Shown piece by piece: positions 7,490 through 16,931 of a DNA stretch of 35,566 nt; the stretch's first letter is position 1; every line of letters begins with the position of its first letter. The notes below the pieces were generated by a model that saw nothing but the letters and a program-made list of their open reading frames with translations, ran no database searches and was not told where the DNA came from. This stretch comes from Acidobacteriota bacterium (GTDB lineage: Bacteria; Acidobacteriota; UBA6911; RPQK01; JAJDTT01): positions 1 through 35,566 of the forward strand of contig JAPPLF010000074.1 of assembly GCA_028874215.1 (NCBI GenBank), read 5' to 3'. A program made the translations under genes and the position numbers.

Positions 7490-7918
7490 TCAGTGAACCT
7501 CCTTCAACCAAGCACCTGGAGTGGCAACACGGAAACTGTCAAATACCAATTCGCCTGCCGCAATATCTCTGACGTTCCCTGTCACGATCCACTCGGCGTT
7601 ACCTGCAATTGCCAACTCGATCAGATGGTTATCGGACTCGTCCGGCAGATTGGGGCGCCATAGAAATGTGATGTTGACCCATTGGCAGACGTTGAGAAGA
7701 GCATCAAATAAAGCCTCCCGATCCCCTGGACCGATCAATGCCGTAGCGAATAATTCCTGTCTCGACAGTACATCCTCATACTCGAGAAACAAGGCGTTGC
7801 TGATTAGCGGCCGGGCGTTGCCGCCAAAACATCGCCGCAGTACTTCCCGGGCTGCACCATCGGGCGATAGGATCGCGGAAACCAGAACATTGGTGTCAAC
7901 GACGATCCGTGGTGCCAC
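7490..7918 (-). CDS. PIN-domain RNase toxin
   Basis: This 142-residue PIN-domain protein is predicted to be a metal-dependent RNase acting as a toxin. The first acidic residue is Asp8 in IVVDTNVLVSA, the second is Glu46 or Glu48 in FLEYEDVLS, and the third is Asp96 in LPDESDNHLIELA. The usual TGD motif reads TGNVRD (113-118), with Asn in place of Asp. The start is a GTG at 7918; upstream DNA is taken up at once by the palindrome at 7923-7942, leaving 4 bp and no ribosome-binding site. The mRNA may therefore be leaderless or nearly so. The RHH antitoxin follows directly. The family resembles COG1569/PIN_3-type toxins rather than classical VapC. Confidence 0.83.
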   Translation of the reverse strand: MAPRIVVDTNVLVSAILSPDGAAREVLRRCFGGNARPLISNALFLEYEDVLSRQELFATALIGPGDREALFDALLNVCQWVNITFLWRPNLPDESDNHLIELAIAGNAEWIVTGNVRDIAAGELVFDSFRVATPGAWLKEVH

Positions 7919-7922
7919 AGAG

Positions 7923-7942
7923 TGATAGTGTATATGCTATCA
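7923..7942. promoter_or_regulatory. Palindromic operator of the PIN/RHH operon
   Basis: TGATAG (7923-7928) and CTATCA (7937-7942) form a perfect inverted repeat around an 8-bp AT-rich centre, 4 bp before the toxin GTG on the minus strand. The centre contains TATACA/CACTAT-like -10 candidates. Toxin-antitoxin operons are normally repressed by RHH proteins at such palindromes. The role as operator is inferred. Confidence 0.6.
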
Positions 7943-8007
7943 TTCTGATCTGCAACTCTTGGAGTCGGCAACGCGACTGTCGTGCCGTCCCGGCGAACTG
8001 ACCCAAT

Positions 8008-8024
8008 TGGGGCAGAGCCCCAAC
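8008..8024 (-). terminator. Candidate terminator hairpin after the TonB receptor
   Basis: TTGGGGC (8008-8014) and GCCCCAA (8018-8024) form a perfect 7-bp stem with a 3-nt loop, 60 bp beyond the receptor stop codon and before the toxin operon on the same strand. There is no T-run after it, so intrinsic termination is uncertain. Confidence 0.35.
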
Positions 8025-8084
8025 CGACTGGATTATGGCTTTTGGAACATCCGTGCGGATCATACCGGTCCGAATGCCCAATCC

Positions 8085-11000
8085 CTAAAAAACCAGCTTC
8101 AACCCGAACTGCGCCGAGATGGGACCCGGGGTCTGGTCCAACTGCATGAAGTTGGGGTCGCCCAGGATGGCGTTTCTCGCTGCGAGGGGGGTGCTGTAGT
8201 AGTTGCCGGCATTCGTCAGGTTGAAGACCTCGAAGGTGAAGCGAATCAACGCGGTGTCGTTGGCGGAGAGGGAAAACTCCCGGCTGAGCCGGAAGTCCCA
8301 GCGGAAGTAGGCTCCGGTGGAGAAAGGATAACGTTCCAGCAGGGCGCCGTTTTGCACCGGGCGGATGGGATTGAAGTCGTTGGAGCACTGGAAGCTGTTG
8401 TCGAAGACCGATCCCGGGGATCCGTCCGCCACACCGGGATCTCCGCAGCGGCCCGAGTACGCCGGAAAAGGCCGTCCGCTGCGGGCGGACACCAGGGTGC
8501 TGATCCGGAGCTTGCCCGGCAATTCGAAATAGCCGAAAAACGAGAACTGGTGGGTGATGTCCAGTTGGCTGCGCCCCCAATCCAACTCCAGGAAGTTGAA
8601 GGGGTCCGAAGGTCCGTAGGAGGCATCGCTGGAGCGGTCGCTGGTAGCGTTGTCTTCATTGTTGGAAAACGAGTAGTTCACCGCGAACTGGGTTCGATTC
8701 CGAAAATCCTTCTTCAACTGGACGATCAGCGCGTGATATCTGGCCTCTCCGAAGCTGGCGATCGCATTGGCGTTGCCGACGTTCGGATCCAGGCGCGGCA
8801 GGTTGAATCCGCCCACCGTGCGGCCGTGCTCGTCCAGAGTCGCGCCGGACGGGTCCAGGTTCCGGTCCCAGGGTGTCGAGAAGAACCCGCCGGTCCGCAG
8901 ATTGGCGGAGCGGTTGAAGGTATATGTTCCGGTGATGCTGAGTTCGCCGGCAATCTGTCGTTCGATTCCGACTTGGCCGTTGATCACTCGCGCGCTCTGG
9001 TAGTTGGGATCCACATAGTCGATGGGCGGCGGACCGATGAGGCTCTCGACCTCGGGAGTCGCCATCGAGGGGAGCAGCCCGGGATAGCTCAGGCCGAATC
9101 CGAGCAGGTCGGTGGATGAACCGAAGAAGGGGACGAAAACGACGGCGGATCGCAGGCCCGGCCCGGACAGCATTCCCGCTACGAAAATCGTGGGAGCGGC
9201 AGCGTAGTAGATGCCGGTGCCACCACGGATGATTGTGCTGCGTCGACCGCCCACGTCCCAGGCGAATCCCACCCGGGGCGCGAAATTGTTGAAGTCGTCG
9301 GGCACATCGGAGGAGGCTGGAGCCAGTTCGACCGAGACCCGGTTTCCGCTGATGCGGGGCTTGCCGACCGGCAGCATCGCCTCGGGCAAGCCGAATCCCG
9401 ATTCCGGGTTCCAGACTCCGTCCCAACGCAACCCCAGGTTCAAATTGAAATCGGCGTGCACCCGCCAGTTGTCCTGCACGAAAAACGACAGTTCGTGCTG
9501 CCAGAAGTCGGTAAGCGTGCCGCTCTCCACCACGCCGATACCGTTGATTCCCACGCGCTGGAGAAGGAAGGCGGGAGTGCGGGCCGCGAAGTCCTCCAGG
9601 CTGAAGAACGTGTAGACACCCCCGGCGAACCCGATGAAGGTCTGGTTGGACGCGTTGGAGTTCAGGTCGCCCCCCAGCTTGAGGTCATGTCTTCCGAAGG
9701 TGCGGCTGAAACTGTCGATGATCTGGTAGCGCTTGTGCTGGCTGTCGATGGGAAGAAAGAAGACCTGCCCGAAGTTGCCCGTATCGGTGATGGATGTCTC
9801 CGGACCGGGAGCCCGCTGCCGACGGGGCCGGATCTCCTGCGAATAGGAGAATCGCAGTTCATTGACACTCGCGTTTACCAGAAGAGAGGTGATGGATTGG
9901 GCCGCGGCCCAGCCCTCATTGACGAAGTTCTCGAAGTTGGATTCCACTCGACCCAGCACGAAGGTCTGGCTGCCGGCGTAGCCGGTGAAGTTGTCGGTCT
10001 CGTTGCGGGTGTAGTTCAGACGGGTCGTCGCCAGGTGGTTGCTGGTGAGGTTGTAGTCGAATTTGGTGAGTACGGCAGTCAGGTCCTGGCGCTGGGAACT
10101 GCTGTGCTCAAGGTCGGCCAGAGTGGAGCCGCCGTAGATCGACGGGACCGGACAGGGGCAGGGTTCGGCCGATACGTCGCGGGCGAAAACTGCGGTCAGG
10201 GGCCCCTTCTGCTGCTGGGCGTCCAGGGCCAGGAAGAAGAAGGCCCTGTCCCGGGAGATCGGTCCCCCCACGGTCCCTCCGAACTGGTGCCGGGTGTTCA
10301 ACCCCGGCGCGATGGTGGTTTCCGGGTCGGCCGGCACCGAGGTGTCTGCGATGAAGGTGTTGGACTGGAAGAACCAGTGGGCCGACCCGTGCCAATTGTT
10401 GGTGCCCGACTTGGTCACCACATTGATCAAGCCTCCGGTGGCGTGGCCGAACTCGGCCGAGAGACCCGTGTCCCGAACCTGGAACTCCTGAATCGCGTCC
10501 TGCGGCACCGTGAAGTTCTTGGTTTCCAACGAACCGAACCATTCGCCGAAGAAAGAGTTCCGATTGTCCACTCCGTCGATGATCAGTCCCGTGTACTCTC
10601 CTTGTTGCCCCTGGAGCCTCACGGGAGAGCGCAGTCCCGGAGTGGTGTCAGCCGTCGGCGACAGGTTGGCGAAGTCCCGGAAGTCGCGTCCGCTGATCGG
10701 CAGGTTCTCCACGTAGTCGTTGTTGATGGCGGTATTGACCCGGGTTTCGCTCGTATCCATGCGGCCGGTTCCACTCTGGACCGTAATCTCCTGACCGACC
10801 GCCTCGAGCTGGAGGGTGACGTCCTCGATCAACTCCTGGCCAATGGAGAGCACCACGCCCTCCACGATGGTTCTGGCGAAGCCGGGCATGGAGACCTGGA
10901 TCACATACTCGCCGGCCGGCAGAATATCTGCTCGAAACCGGCCGGCTTCGTTACTGGTGAGAACTCGCTCGGCTCCTGTGGAGGCGTGGATCACCGTCAC

Positions 11001-11132
11001 GTCGGCCCCTGGAATCACGGCGCCGGAGGGGTCGAAAATCGTGCCGGCGATGGCCCCCTTTTCCAATGTCTGGCCTACGCCGACGCCGCTGGCAAGGACC
11101 AGCAGGGCGAGAGACAGGACCGATATTCTCAT
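8085..11132 (-). CDS. TonB-dependent receptor, Oar-like
   Basis: This 1015-residue outer-membrane protein begins with a Sec signal peptide (MRISVLSLALLVLASGVGVGQ). A carboxypeptidase-regulatory-like beta domain follows (about 25-110: GAIAGTIFDPSGAVIPGADV). Next comes a TonB plug (about 125-240, with LIIDGVDNRNSFF and GGLINVVTKSGTN), then a long beta-barrel ending in the aromatic residue Phe, as expected for barrel insertion. It should import large substrates using TonB energy; the ligand is unknown. Receptors of this build are expanded in Acidobacteriota. The ATG at 11132 has GGAG only 3 nt upstream; a TTG at 11147, 7 nt after AAGGAG, is an alternative start adding five residues. No TonB/ExbBD genes are in the window. 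Confidence 0.92.
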   Translation of the reverse strand: MRISVLSLALLVLASGVGVGQTLEKGAIAGTIFDPSGAVIPGADVTVIHASTGAERVLTSNEAGRFRADILPAGEYVIQVSMPGFARTIVEGVVLSIGQELIEDVTLQLEAVGQEITVQSGTGRMDTSETRVNTAINNDYVENLPISGRDFRDFANLSPTADTTPGLRSPVRLQGQQGEYTGLIIDGVDNRNSFFGEWFGSLETKNFTVPQDAIQEFQVRDTGLSAEFGHATGGLINVVTKSGTNNWHGSAHWFFQSNTFIADTSVPADPETTIAPGLNTRHQFGGTVGGPISRDRAFFFLALDAQQQKGPLTAVFARDVSAEPCPCPVPSIYGGSTLADLEHSSSQRQDLTAVLTKFDYNLTSNHLATTRLNYTRNETDNFTGYAGSQTFVLGRVESNFENFVNEGWAAAQSITSLLVNASVNELRFSYSQEIRPRRQRAPGPETSITDTGNFGQVFFLPIDSQHKRYQIIDSFSRTFGRHDLKLGGDLNSNASNQTFIGFAGGVYTFFSLEDFAARTPAFLLQRVGINGIGVVESGTLTDFWQHELSFFVQDNWRVHADFNLNLGLRWDGVWNPESGFGLPEAMLPVGKPRISGNRVSVELAPASSDVPDDFNNFAPRVGFAWDVGGRRSTIIRGGTGIYYAAAPTIFVAGMLSGPGLRSAVVFVPFFGSSTDLLGFGLSYPGLLPSMATPEVESLIGPPPIDYVDPNYQSARVINGQVGIERQIAGELSITGTYTFNRSANLRTGGFFSTPWDRNLDPSGATLDEHGRTVGGFNLPRLDPNVGNANAIASFGEARYHALIVQLKKDFRNRTQFAVNYSFSNNEDNATSDRSSDASYGPSDPFNFLELDWGRSQLDITHQFSFFGYFELPGKLRISTLVSARSGRPFPAYSGRCGDPGVADGSPGSVFDNSFQCSNDFNPIRPVQNGALLERYPFSTGAYFRWDFRLSREFSLSANDTALIRFTFEVFNLTNAGNYYSTPLAARNAILGDPNFMQLDQTPGPISAQFGLKLVF

Positions 11133-11310
11133 CGACTCCGAGCCCAAAATTGAACTCCTTTTCACCCGCAACCTTACCAGGAGAGCCGATTGCCGGGCCA
11201 TCCTCGCGGTCGGCGCGGCACTCTACGCGACCGTCTGCGCCCGAACGTCCATTTGGTGCAAGTAACCTGCCACCGGCTATTCAAGATGGAAAAGGGATGC
11301 CCGCAGTCCT

Positions 11311-11335
11311 GTGGGAGACAAGAATGTCCACTCCA
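11311..11335 (-). repeat. Decayed CATTCTTG-core palindrome, copy e
   Basis: The core CAAGAATG (11319-11326) is intact and GACA/TGTC still pair around it, but the outer arms mismatch. On the minus strand, GGAG-TGGACATTCTTGTC aligns well with copy a. It lies in the 243-bp gap (11133-11375) upstream of the TonB receptor and downstream of the DinB-like gene; nothing else is evident in that gap. Confidence 0.5.
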
Positions 11336-11375
11336 TACGCAATGCGATGTCTGGGTTCAGCGCCGCAAGTGACGG

Positions 11376-11870
11376 CTACGGAAGGTCGTAGAACTTCAAA
11401 TCCACGTTCTTGCGCAGGCGGGTGATGTAGATAATCTGCCCCGTGTGGTAGGCGAAGTGCTCGACGACGTGGAGGACGGCCTGGAGACCGGTGACGTCGT
11501 AGACTTGAATCCTGCGGGTCGTGGCGAGATCAGCCTCGGTCAACGACTCCAGCACCTGGGTCGCCTCTTGGACGGTTGTCTCCAGCAACTCCAGCAATTG
11601 GTCCTTGGGAAGGGGCATGCGCCGGGAAAACTCTGCCGGCCGCCGTCGCCGGTCCTCCTCGCCGCCCAAGCCGGAGACGATCCATTGCCGGACGTTTCCA
11701 CAAAGGTGCAAGACCAGATTGCCGATGCTGTTGGTGTTCTCGTGGGCCCGCCACCAGATGTCCTCCCGGGAGAGGATCTCAAGACAGCGGCGGACCTTGG
11801 GCAGGTAATCGTCGTTCAGGTGGTGGCAAGCCTGCGACAGGAAGCGTTGGCCCGTATCGGAAGACGTCAT
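11376..11870 (-). CDS. DinB-like protein (DUF1572 type)
   Basis: This 164-residue protein has the four-helix-bundle pattern of the DinB/YfiT superfamily, metal-binding proteins that include thiol-dependent transferases. The putative metal triad is His55 (NLVLHLCGN), His138 and His142 (VVEHFAYHTGQI). Its ATG at 11870 follows GAGGT by 4 nt; an in-frame extension upstream to 11918 lacks such a site. It lies about 120 bp downstream of the DUF1501 gene on the same strand and may be the last gene of that transcript. A role in thiol conjugation or stress is possible from the family, but the substrate is unknown. Confidence 0.83.
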   Translation of the reverse strand: MTSSDTGQRFLSQACHHLNDDYLPKVRRCLEILSREDIWWRAHENTNSIGNLVLHLCGNVRQWIVSGLGGEEDRRRRPAEFSRRMPLPKDQLLELLETTVQEATQVLESLTEADLATTRRIQVYDVTGLQAVLHVVEHFAYHTGQIIYITRLRKNVDLKFYDLP

Positions 11871-11949
11871 TTCGACCTCAGCCCATTGGCGATACAAGCA
11901 GTGGCGATTTCCCCACAATAGGGATGCGGCGGCCTTCCAAGCGCCGGAT

Positions 11950-11969
11950 GGGGGAATAGGAAAGTCCCC
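11950..11969 (-). repeat. Imperfect hairpin after DUF1501 copy A
   Basis: On the minus strand this reads GGGGACTTTCCTATTCCCCC: GGGGA pairs with TCCCC around a 9-10-nt centre containing TTTCCTA. It lies 20 bp past the DUF1501 stop, in the gap before the DinB-like gene. The centre resembles that of the TTCC-core palindromes (compare TTTCCTAA at 18522-18541, minus strand), so it is probably a decayed member. It may reduce read-through, but has no T-run. Confidence 0.4.
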
Positions 11970-11988
11970 GCTCCTGCCCGATCTCGAA

Positions 11989-13452
11989 TCAGGACAAAAT
12001 CCCCTGGATCACGCTTCCGTGAACGTCGGTGAGCCGGAAATCCCGGCCGCCGAAGCGGTAGCTGAGCGCTTCGTGGTCGAGCCCCAGGAGGTGGAGGATG
12101 GTGGCGTGGAGATCGTGGATGGTCTGGCGGTGTTCCACCACCCGGTAGCCGTACTCGTCGGTGGAGCCGTAGATGAACCCCTTCTTGAGGCCGCCGCCGG
12201 CCAGCCACAGGCTGAAGCCGAAGGGGTTGTGGTCCCGGCCGTCCTTGCCCTGGACGAACGGCGTCCGTCCGAACTCGCCCGAGAAGACAACCAGGGTCTC
12301 TTCCAGGAGGCCCCTGGCCTTGAGGTCCTTGATCAGCGCCGCCACCGGCTGGTCCACCACGAGGGCGTTGGCGCTGTGCCCTTCGAACAACTTGGTGTGC
12401 TGGTCCCAGGGATTGGCATCTATGGCCTCGCCGCCGCCTCGGACCGTGGTCAGCTCCACGAAACGCACGCCCCGTTCCACCAGCCTTCGGGCCACCAGGC
12501 ACTGGCGGGCGTAGGCCGCCTTGGCCGGCACGGCGGAGTCGACGCCGTACAGTTTTCGGGTGGCCGGAGTCTCTCCACTCAGGTCCACCAGCTCGGGCAC
12601 CGAGCTCTGCATTCGATAGGCGGTCTCGTAGTTCCGGATGGCCGCTTCCACCTGCGGGTGTCCGCCGGCAGTCGCCAGAAATTCCCGGTCCAGGGAGTCG
12701 ATCACCGAAATCCTCTGTCGCTGCCGGAGGTCCGATTCCCGGGGACGGATGTTGCCCAGAGGTTCCTTGCGTTCGGGATAGATGAACGAGCCCTGATGGA
12801 CAGCCGACAGGAATCCGTTGCCGAAGATGTTGATGCCGCCCAGCGGGACCCCGCCGCTCCCCAGCACCACGAATCCGGGCAGGTTCCGGTTCTCGCTGCC
12901 CAGGCCATAGCTGATCCAGGCGCCCATGCTGGGAAACCCGGCGAAGGGCGTCCCACAGTGAAAATAGAAGTTGGCCTGGGCGTGGGACATGAACTTGGCG
13001 GTCATGGAGCGGATCAACGTCAACTCATCGGCGACACTGCCGATGTGGGGAAAGAGATCGCTGACGGGGATTCCGCTGCTTCCGTAGCGTTTGAACTTCC
13101 ACGGACTGGGGAAGATGTTGCCGTCCAGGTTGAACATGGTCCGTTCGGTCTTGAACGGCATGGGCTCGCCTGCTTCCTTGTCCAAGCGGGGCTTGGGATC
13201 GAAGGAGTCGATCTGGGACAGGCCACCCGACAGATAGCAGAAGATGACGTTCTTGACCCGAGGCTTGTGGTGTCCCCGCCTGGGGGCCAGGGGATTATCG
13301 GGAGAAGAGGGCGCCAGACCTGCGTAAGCCGGGTCGGCCATGAGGGCCGAGAGGGCCAGCATCCCGAATCCGGTGGACGTTCGCCGCAGCATCTCGCGCC
13401 GGGAGAATCCGGGCGAAAATGGCAGCGAGGTGTTGTGCGGAACAGGTGGCAT
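11989..13452 (-). CDS. DUF1501 protein, copy A
   Basis: This 487-residue protein belongs to DUF1501, which has the alkaline phosphatase/sulfatase-like fold but no assigned reaction. A twin-arginine signal is clear: [29 protein letters not shown] (about 17-45), so the protein is folded before export to the periplasm. Recognisable family segments are [22 protein letters not shown] (about 67-88), [36 protein letters not shown] and [22 protein letters not shown] near the C-terminus. It lies 44 bp downstream of PSCyt1/DUF1549/DUF1553 copy A; such pairs recur across Planctomycetota, Verrucomicrobiota and Acidobacteriota. It is closely similar over its length to copy B (16958-18427), so the pair was duplicated as a block. 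Confidence 0.93.
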   Translation of the reverse strand: MPPVPHNTSLPFSPGFSRREMLRRTSTGFGMLALSALMADPAYAGLAPSSPDNPLAPRRGHHKPRVKNVIFCYLSGGLSQIDSFDPKPRLDKEAGEPMPFKTERTMFNLDGNIFPSPWKFKRYGSSGIPVSDLFPHIGSVADELTLIRSMTAKFMSHAQANFYFHCGTPFAGFPSMGAWISYGLGSENRNLPGFVVLGSGGVPLGGINIFGNGFLSAVHQGSFIYPERKEPLGNIRPRESDLRQRQRISVIDSLDREFLATAGGHPQVEAAIRNYETAYRMQSSVPELVDLSGETPATRKLYGVDSAVPAKAAYARQCLVARRLVERGVRFVELTTVRGGGEAIDANPWDQHTKLFEGHSANALVVDQPVAALIKDLKARGLLEETLVVFSGEFGRTPFVQGKDGRDHNPFGFSLWLAGGGLKKGFIYGSTDEYGYRVVEHRQTIHDLHATILHLLGLDHEALSYRFGGRDFRLTDVHGSVIQGILS

Positions 13453-13496
13453 GGAGTTTCAGTTTACAGAGGGGCCGCTTTTCCGTCGAGCGTCCC

Positions 13497-16400
13497 CTAC
13501 TGGAGATAGATGAAGCTCTTCAGGTTGAAGATGACGTGGGCAAGATCGGCCCAGACTCCTCGGTCCGTGAGAACCAGATGCTGCCGCGTCTTCCGCTGCT
13601 CGATGACCGTGTCGAGATACCCTTCGAGGTGGGAAGCCTCCTGGGCGGTGGGTTCCCGGCCCAGGGCCTTGAAGAACATGTGGTGGATGCGGGACGAGAC
13701 GGTGATGCTCTCACCGCCCGCCAGATGCTTTCCCCAGGACTCGGCCTGGTGCCAGGCGAAGGGACTGTTGAGCAGGGTCAGGGATTGGGCCGGGTCGTTG
13801 GTCTGATCCCGTTGGCCCCGGGTGCTGGCAGGTTTGGGTTGCCCGAAGGTCTCCAGAAAAGAGTTGTAGGCGTTTCGCCGAATCTCCTGGTAGATGCTGC
13901 GCCTCTCGGACCCGTCAGGGGAGCCCGACGGCCCGAGTCCGGTGCTCTTGTCCTTCTCGGTTTTGCGTTGGATCGGTATCGAGGGTCCGTACAGCGTTGG
14001 GTCGAGACTTCCGGAGATGCGCAGCATGGCGTCGCGGATCTCCTCGGCTTCAAGCCGTCTCAGGTTGGCATGCTGGTGGAGCCGGTTGGCAGGGTCCTTT
14101 CGGAGCGCCTTCGCGGAACCCTGGCTGCTCATGCGGTAGGTCCGGGAGGTGACCAGCCGGCGAACCATGCTCTTGATGGAAGATCCCTCCTGCATGAATC
14201 GATGGGCCAGGTGATCCAGGAGTTTGGGATGTGTGGGCGGCTCGCCCAACTTGCCGAAGTTGTCCGTGGTGCGCACCAGGCCGTATCCGAACAGGTAGCG
14301 CCAGATCCGGTTCACCATCACCCTGGATGTCAGAGGGTTGTCGGAGGCGGTGAGGTCCCGGGCCAAGCCCAGGCGGACACGCTCCGGATCGGGGTAGGGA
14401 AGGCTATCCAGGGCCGTAAGGTAACGCCTGGGCACCCGTTCACCGTGAGCATCCTGGTCCCCGCGGACCAGGAAGGGATGGTCCGGCGCCGCTTCGTCCA
14501 GGATGGAAGGGGCGCGCCGGGGAACCGGCACCTTGGACTCGACTTCCCGATATTGGGCCAAGAGGGAACCCAGGGAGGGGAGCCGGTCCAGGGACCGGGA
14601 CAGCAGGTCGGCGCGGACGAACGCGTCCAGATACGCGGCCTGCGACTCGGAGGCGCCGCCGTCCCGCCAGGCTTCGACGGCCTCCACCAGGCGGCGGCCC
14701 AAGCGCTCGGCCAGATCGGCGGGCGAACGGGGTGGCAGGCCGCGGAGCAGGTAGAGAAGCGGCGGGCGCGTCTCTCTGGGCGTCTCCTTGGTCTTGTGAA
14801 ACAGGATCCGGCTGGCGCCGATGGCGGAACGGCCGTCGGTGAGCTTCTCCGCCTTGGTTCTGGTCTCGGCGGAGTCGTATCTGACGAGTGTGACGTCGTC
14901 CCGGGTGGCCAGCTCGATATAGGCGGAGAATCCTTTCCAATAGGCCACGTCCCATTGGACCCATTCCATCCGGTCCGTTTTAAGGACGTGCCGCATGTGG
15001 TAGATGCCGCCTCGGGGGGCGGCGTAGTTCTCCACGATCAGCTGGGCGAAGCTGAAGTCCGATCCGAGGACGCTGAGGCTGATGAAATTGCTGTCGATGG
15101 TGAAGCGGGGCGACTGGATCACGCCGTTGTGCTTGGCCGAAAGGAGATGGGTGTAGACACCCCCGGGATAGATGCCGCTGAGGATCCGTTTCCCTTCGGC
15201 GGCCACGGAGAACTCGCCCGGAGGGGACGGTTCGGGAGGAAGTCCGGTTCCGTGGCCGATCCACTCCCCGTAACCGGGGCCGGACAGATCCCAGCGAACC
15301 TGAAACTGTTCCCGGTTGAAGCCTCTGCCGGTGCGGACCCGGTTGTCCCATTCCTCCTTCAAGGCGCCCCACTCCTGACGAAATTCGGCTCCATTCTTGC
15401 CGGCCAGGCGAATCCACGCCGCCAGGGGGCTGCCCGGTTCGCACCGTGTCTCCTTCAGTGCGCGGTTCAACGCCTGCTCGGCGACCGGGACTTCGGCAGC
15501 CTTGTCCCCGTCTGTTTCGACCGGAGCCGCCTCGGCCTCCGGGGCCGCCGGATCAGCGGCAGATTCCGGTGAAGTTTCAGTTTCGCAGGGAGAGTCGCCT
15601 GATTTATTGAAGGCTTCCTGCGGCGCTTCCAACAGCGTGGAGGTTAGCGCCGAAGCTTCCTGGATCCAGATTTCAGCCAGCTTCAGCCGGATTTCCTCCT
15701 TCAACTCCGAGAGCTGGCCCCGGCCCCAATCCAGGCGCTCCGGGTCGTCAATGGCCCGTTGGGTCGGCCGGGCTCCATAGAGCACGCCGTACAGGGCGTA
15801 GTAGTCATCTTGGCTGATGGCGTCGAACTTGTGGTCGTGGCAACGCGCGCACGAGATGGTGAGCCCCTGAAATGCCTTGGAAACGACGTCGACCTGGTTG
15901 TCGGTCCACTTGATGCGGTCTCCCAGCGGGTCCACCGGCTGGAACCCGTGCTCCACCATGCGGAAGTGAGCCGTGGCCAGGAGGGACTCGTTGATCCCCA
16001 GGGCCGGGTTCATCCGGGGCGAGGGGAGCAGGTCGCCGGCCAGGTGTTCCCGGATCAACTGGTCGTAAGGGACGTCTGCGTTCAGGGCCCGAATCAGGTA
16101 GTCGCGGTAACGCCAGGCGTATGGCGCCTTGGGGTCGCCCTGACTTCCGTGGGATTCGGCATAGCGGATCACGTCCATCCAGTGACGGGCCCAGTGCTCT
16201 CCGAAGTGGGGCGAGTCCAGGAAGTCGTCCACCAGGTTTACGTAGGTCCGTGGAGAGGGATCGGAGACGAAGGCCCGGACCTCTCCAGGGAGGGGTGGAA
16301 GTCCACGCAGATCGTAGGAAAGGCGCCGGATGAGTGTGTATCGGTCCGCCGCCGTCGCCGGTTCCAACCCCTCCTGCTCCAGCCGGGCCAGGATGAACCG

Positions 16401-16916
16401 GTCCATGGGCTGACGCGGCCAATCGGTGTCGGCCACCGCAGGTGGCGGGACGGACCGGACCGGTTGCCAGGCCCAGTGGCTGCGCTTGCGGGCTTCCAGG
16501 TCGAAGCCGTCGGCCGGCGCCTCGGAAGCTTGTTCAATATCGGGCCAAGGGGCTCCCATCTTCACCCATTCGATGAGCGACTGGATCTGGGCATCCGACA
16601 GGGCGCCGGTGGGCGGCATCAGCGCGGGCCGGCCCTGGATGCGTTGGATCAAGGAGCTCTCCTCCGGTTTGCCTGCAACGACGGCCGGTCCCGAAACGCC
16701 TCCCTTGATCAGGTCTTCGCGCCGGTCCAGGCGCAACCCGGCAAATGGCGTCGCGGTCTCGGCGCTGTGGCATTCGTAGCAGTGGTTGGCCAGCAGGGGA
16801 CGGATTTCTTTTTCGAAGAATTCCAGGGAGGCGGGATCCGTAGGTGCGGCCGGAGCGGCAGTCAGGCAGACGAAGAATGCGGAACCTAAACTCAAGTTTG
16901 GCAATAGGCTCTTCAT
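13497..16916 (-). CDS. PSCyt1-DUF1549-DUF1553 protein, copy A
   Basis: This 1139-residue protein is predicted to be periplasmic. A signal peptide (MKSLLPNLSLGSAFFVCLTAAPA) is followed by a planctomycete-type cytochrome c domain with heme motif CYECH (Cys46, Cys49, His50) and a PALMPPTG segment near 97-104 that could supply the distal Met. DUF1549 (about 165-390) contains a second Cxx[10 protein letters not shown], near 355-362. The middle (about 500-700) is a beta-rich, lectin-like segment with [10 protein letters not shown] and [12 protein letters not shown]1553 occupies roughly 830-1110 ([18 protein letters not shown]). Redox chemistry is inferred from the heme motifs; the substrate is unknown. 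The start at 16916 matches copy B's MK start and lies 41 bp after DUF1501 copy B. No strong ribosome-binding site is seen. Confidence 0.92.
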   Translation of the reverse strand: MKSLLPNLSLGSAFFVCLTAAPAAPTDPASLEFFEKEIRPLLANHCYECHSAETATPFAGLRLDRREDLIKGGVSGPAVVAGKPEESSLIQRIQGRPALMPPTGALSDAQIQSLIEWVKMGAPWPDIEQASEAPADGFDLEARKRSHWAWQPVRSVPPPAVADTDWPRQPMDRFILARLEQEGLEPATAADRYTLIRRLSYDLRGLPPLPGEVRAFVSDPSPRTYVNLVDDFLDSPHFGEHWARHWMDVIRYAESHGSQGDPKAPYAWRYRDYLIRALNADVPYDQLIREHLAGDLLPSPRMNPALGINESLLATAHFRMVEHGFQPVDPLGDRIKWTDNQVDVVSKAFQGLTISCARCHDHKFDAISQDDYYALYGVLYGARPTQRAIDDPERLDWGRGQLSELKEEIRLKLAEIWIQEASALTSTLLEAPQEAFNKSGDSPCETETSPESAADPAAPEAEAAPVETDGDKAAEVPVAEQALNRALKETRCEPGSPLAAWIRLAGKNGAEFRQEWGALKEEWDNRVRTGRGFNREQFQVRWDLSGPGYGEWIGHGTGLPPEPSPPGEFSVAAEGKRILSGIYPGGVYTHLLSAKHNGVIQSPRFTIDSNFISLSVLGSDFSFAQLIVENYAAPRGGIYHMRHVLKTDRMEWVQWDVAYWKGFSAYIELATRDDVTLVRYDSAETRTKAEKLTDGRSAIGASRILFHKTKETPRETRPPLLYLLRGLPPRSPADLAERLGRRLVEAVEAWRDGGASESQAAYLDAFVRADLLSRSLDRLPSLGSLLAQYREVESKVPVPRRAPSILDEAAPDHPFLVRGDQDAHGERVPRRYLTALDSLPYPDPERVRLGLARDLTASDNPLTSRVMVNRIWRYLFGYGLVRTTDNFGKLGEPPTHPKLLDHLAHRFMQEGSSIKSMVRRLVTSRTYRMSSQGSAKALRKDPANRLHQHANLRRLEAEEIRDAMLRISGSLDPTLYGPSIPIQRKTEKDKSTGLGPSGSPDGSERRSIYQEIRRNAYNSFLETFGQPKPASTRGQRDQTNDPAQSLTLLNSPFAWHQAESWGKHLAGGESITVSSRIHHMFFKALGREPTAQEASHLEGYLDTVIEQRKTRQHLVLTDRGVWADLAHVIFNLKSFIYLQ

Positions 16917-16931
16917 GGCTGACGCCGAAAT

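Noticed and set aside
9456-11153. 565-residue plus-strand frame opposite the TonB receptor
   Set aside because: Composition is low-complexity Val/Gly/Arg, and the minus strand carries a full receptor with signal peptide and terminal Phe.
15392-15399. Another CATTCTTG inside the cytochrome-type gene, copy A
   Set aside because: It lies in a conserved coding segment (GKNGAEF), has no complementary arms, and is explained by codons.
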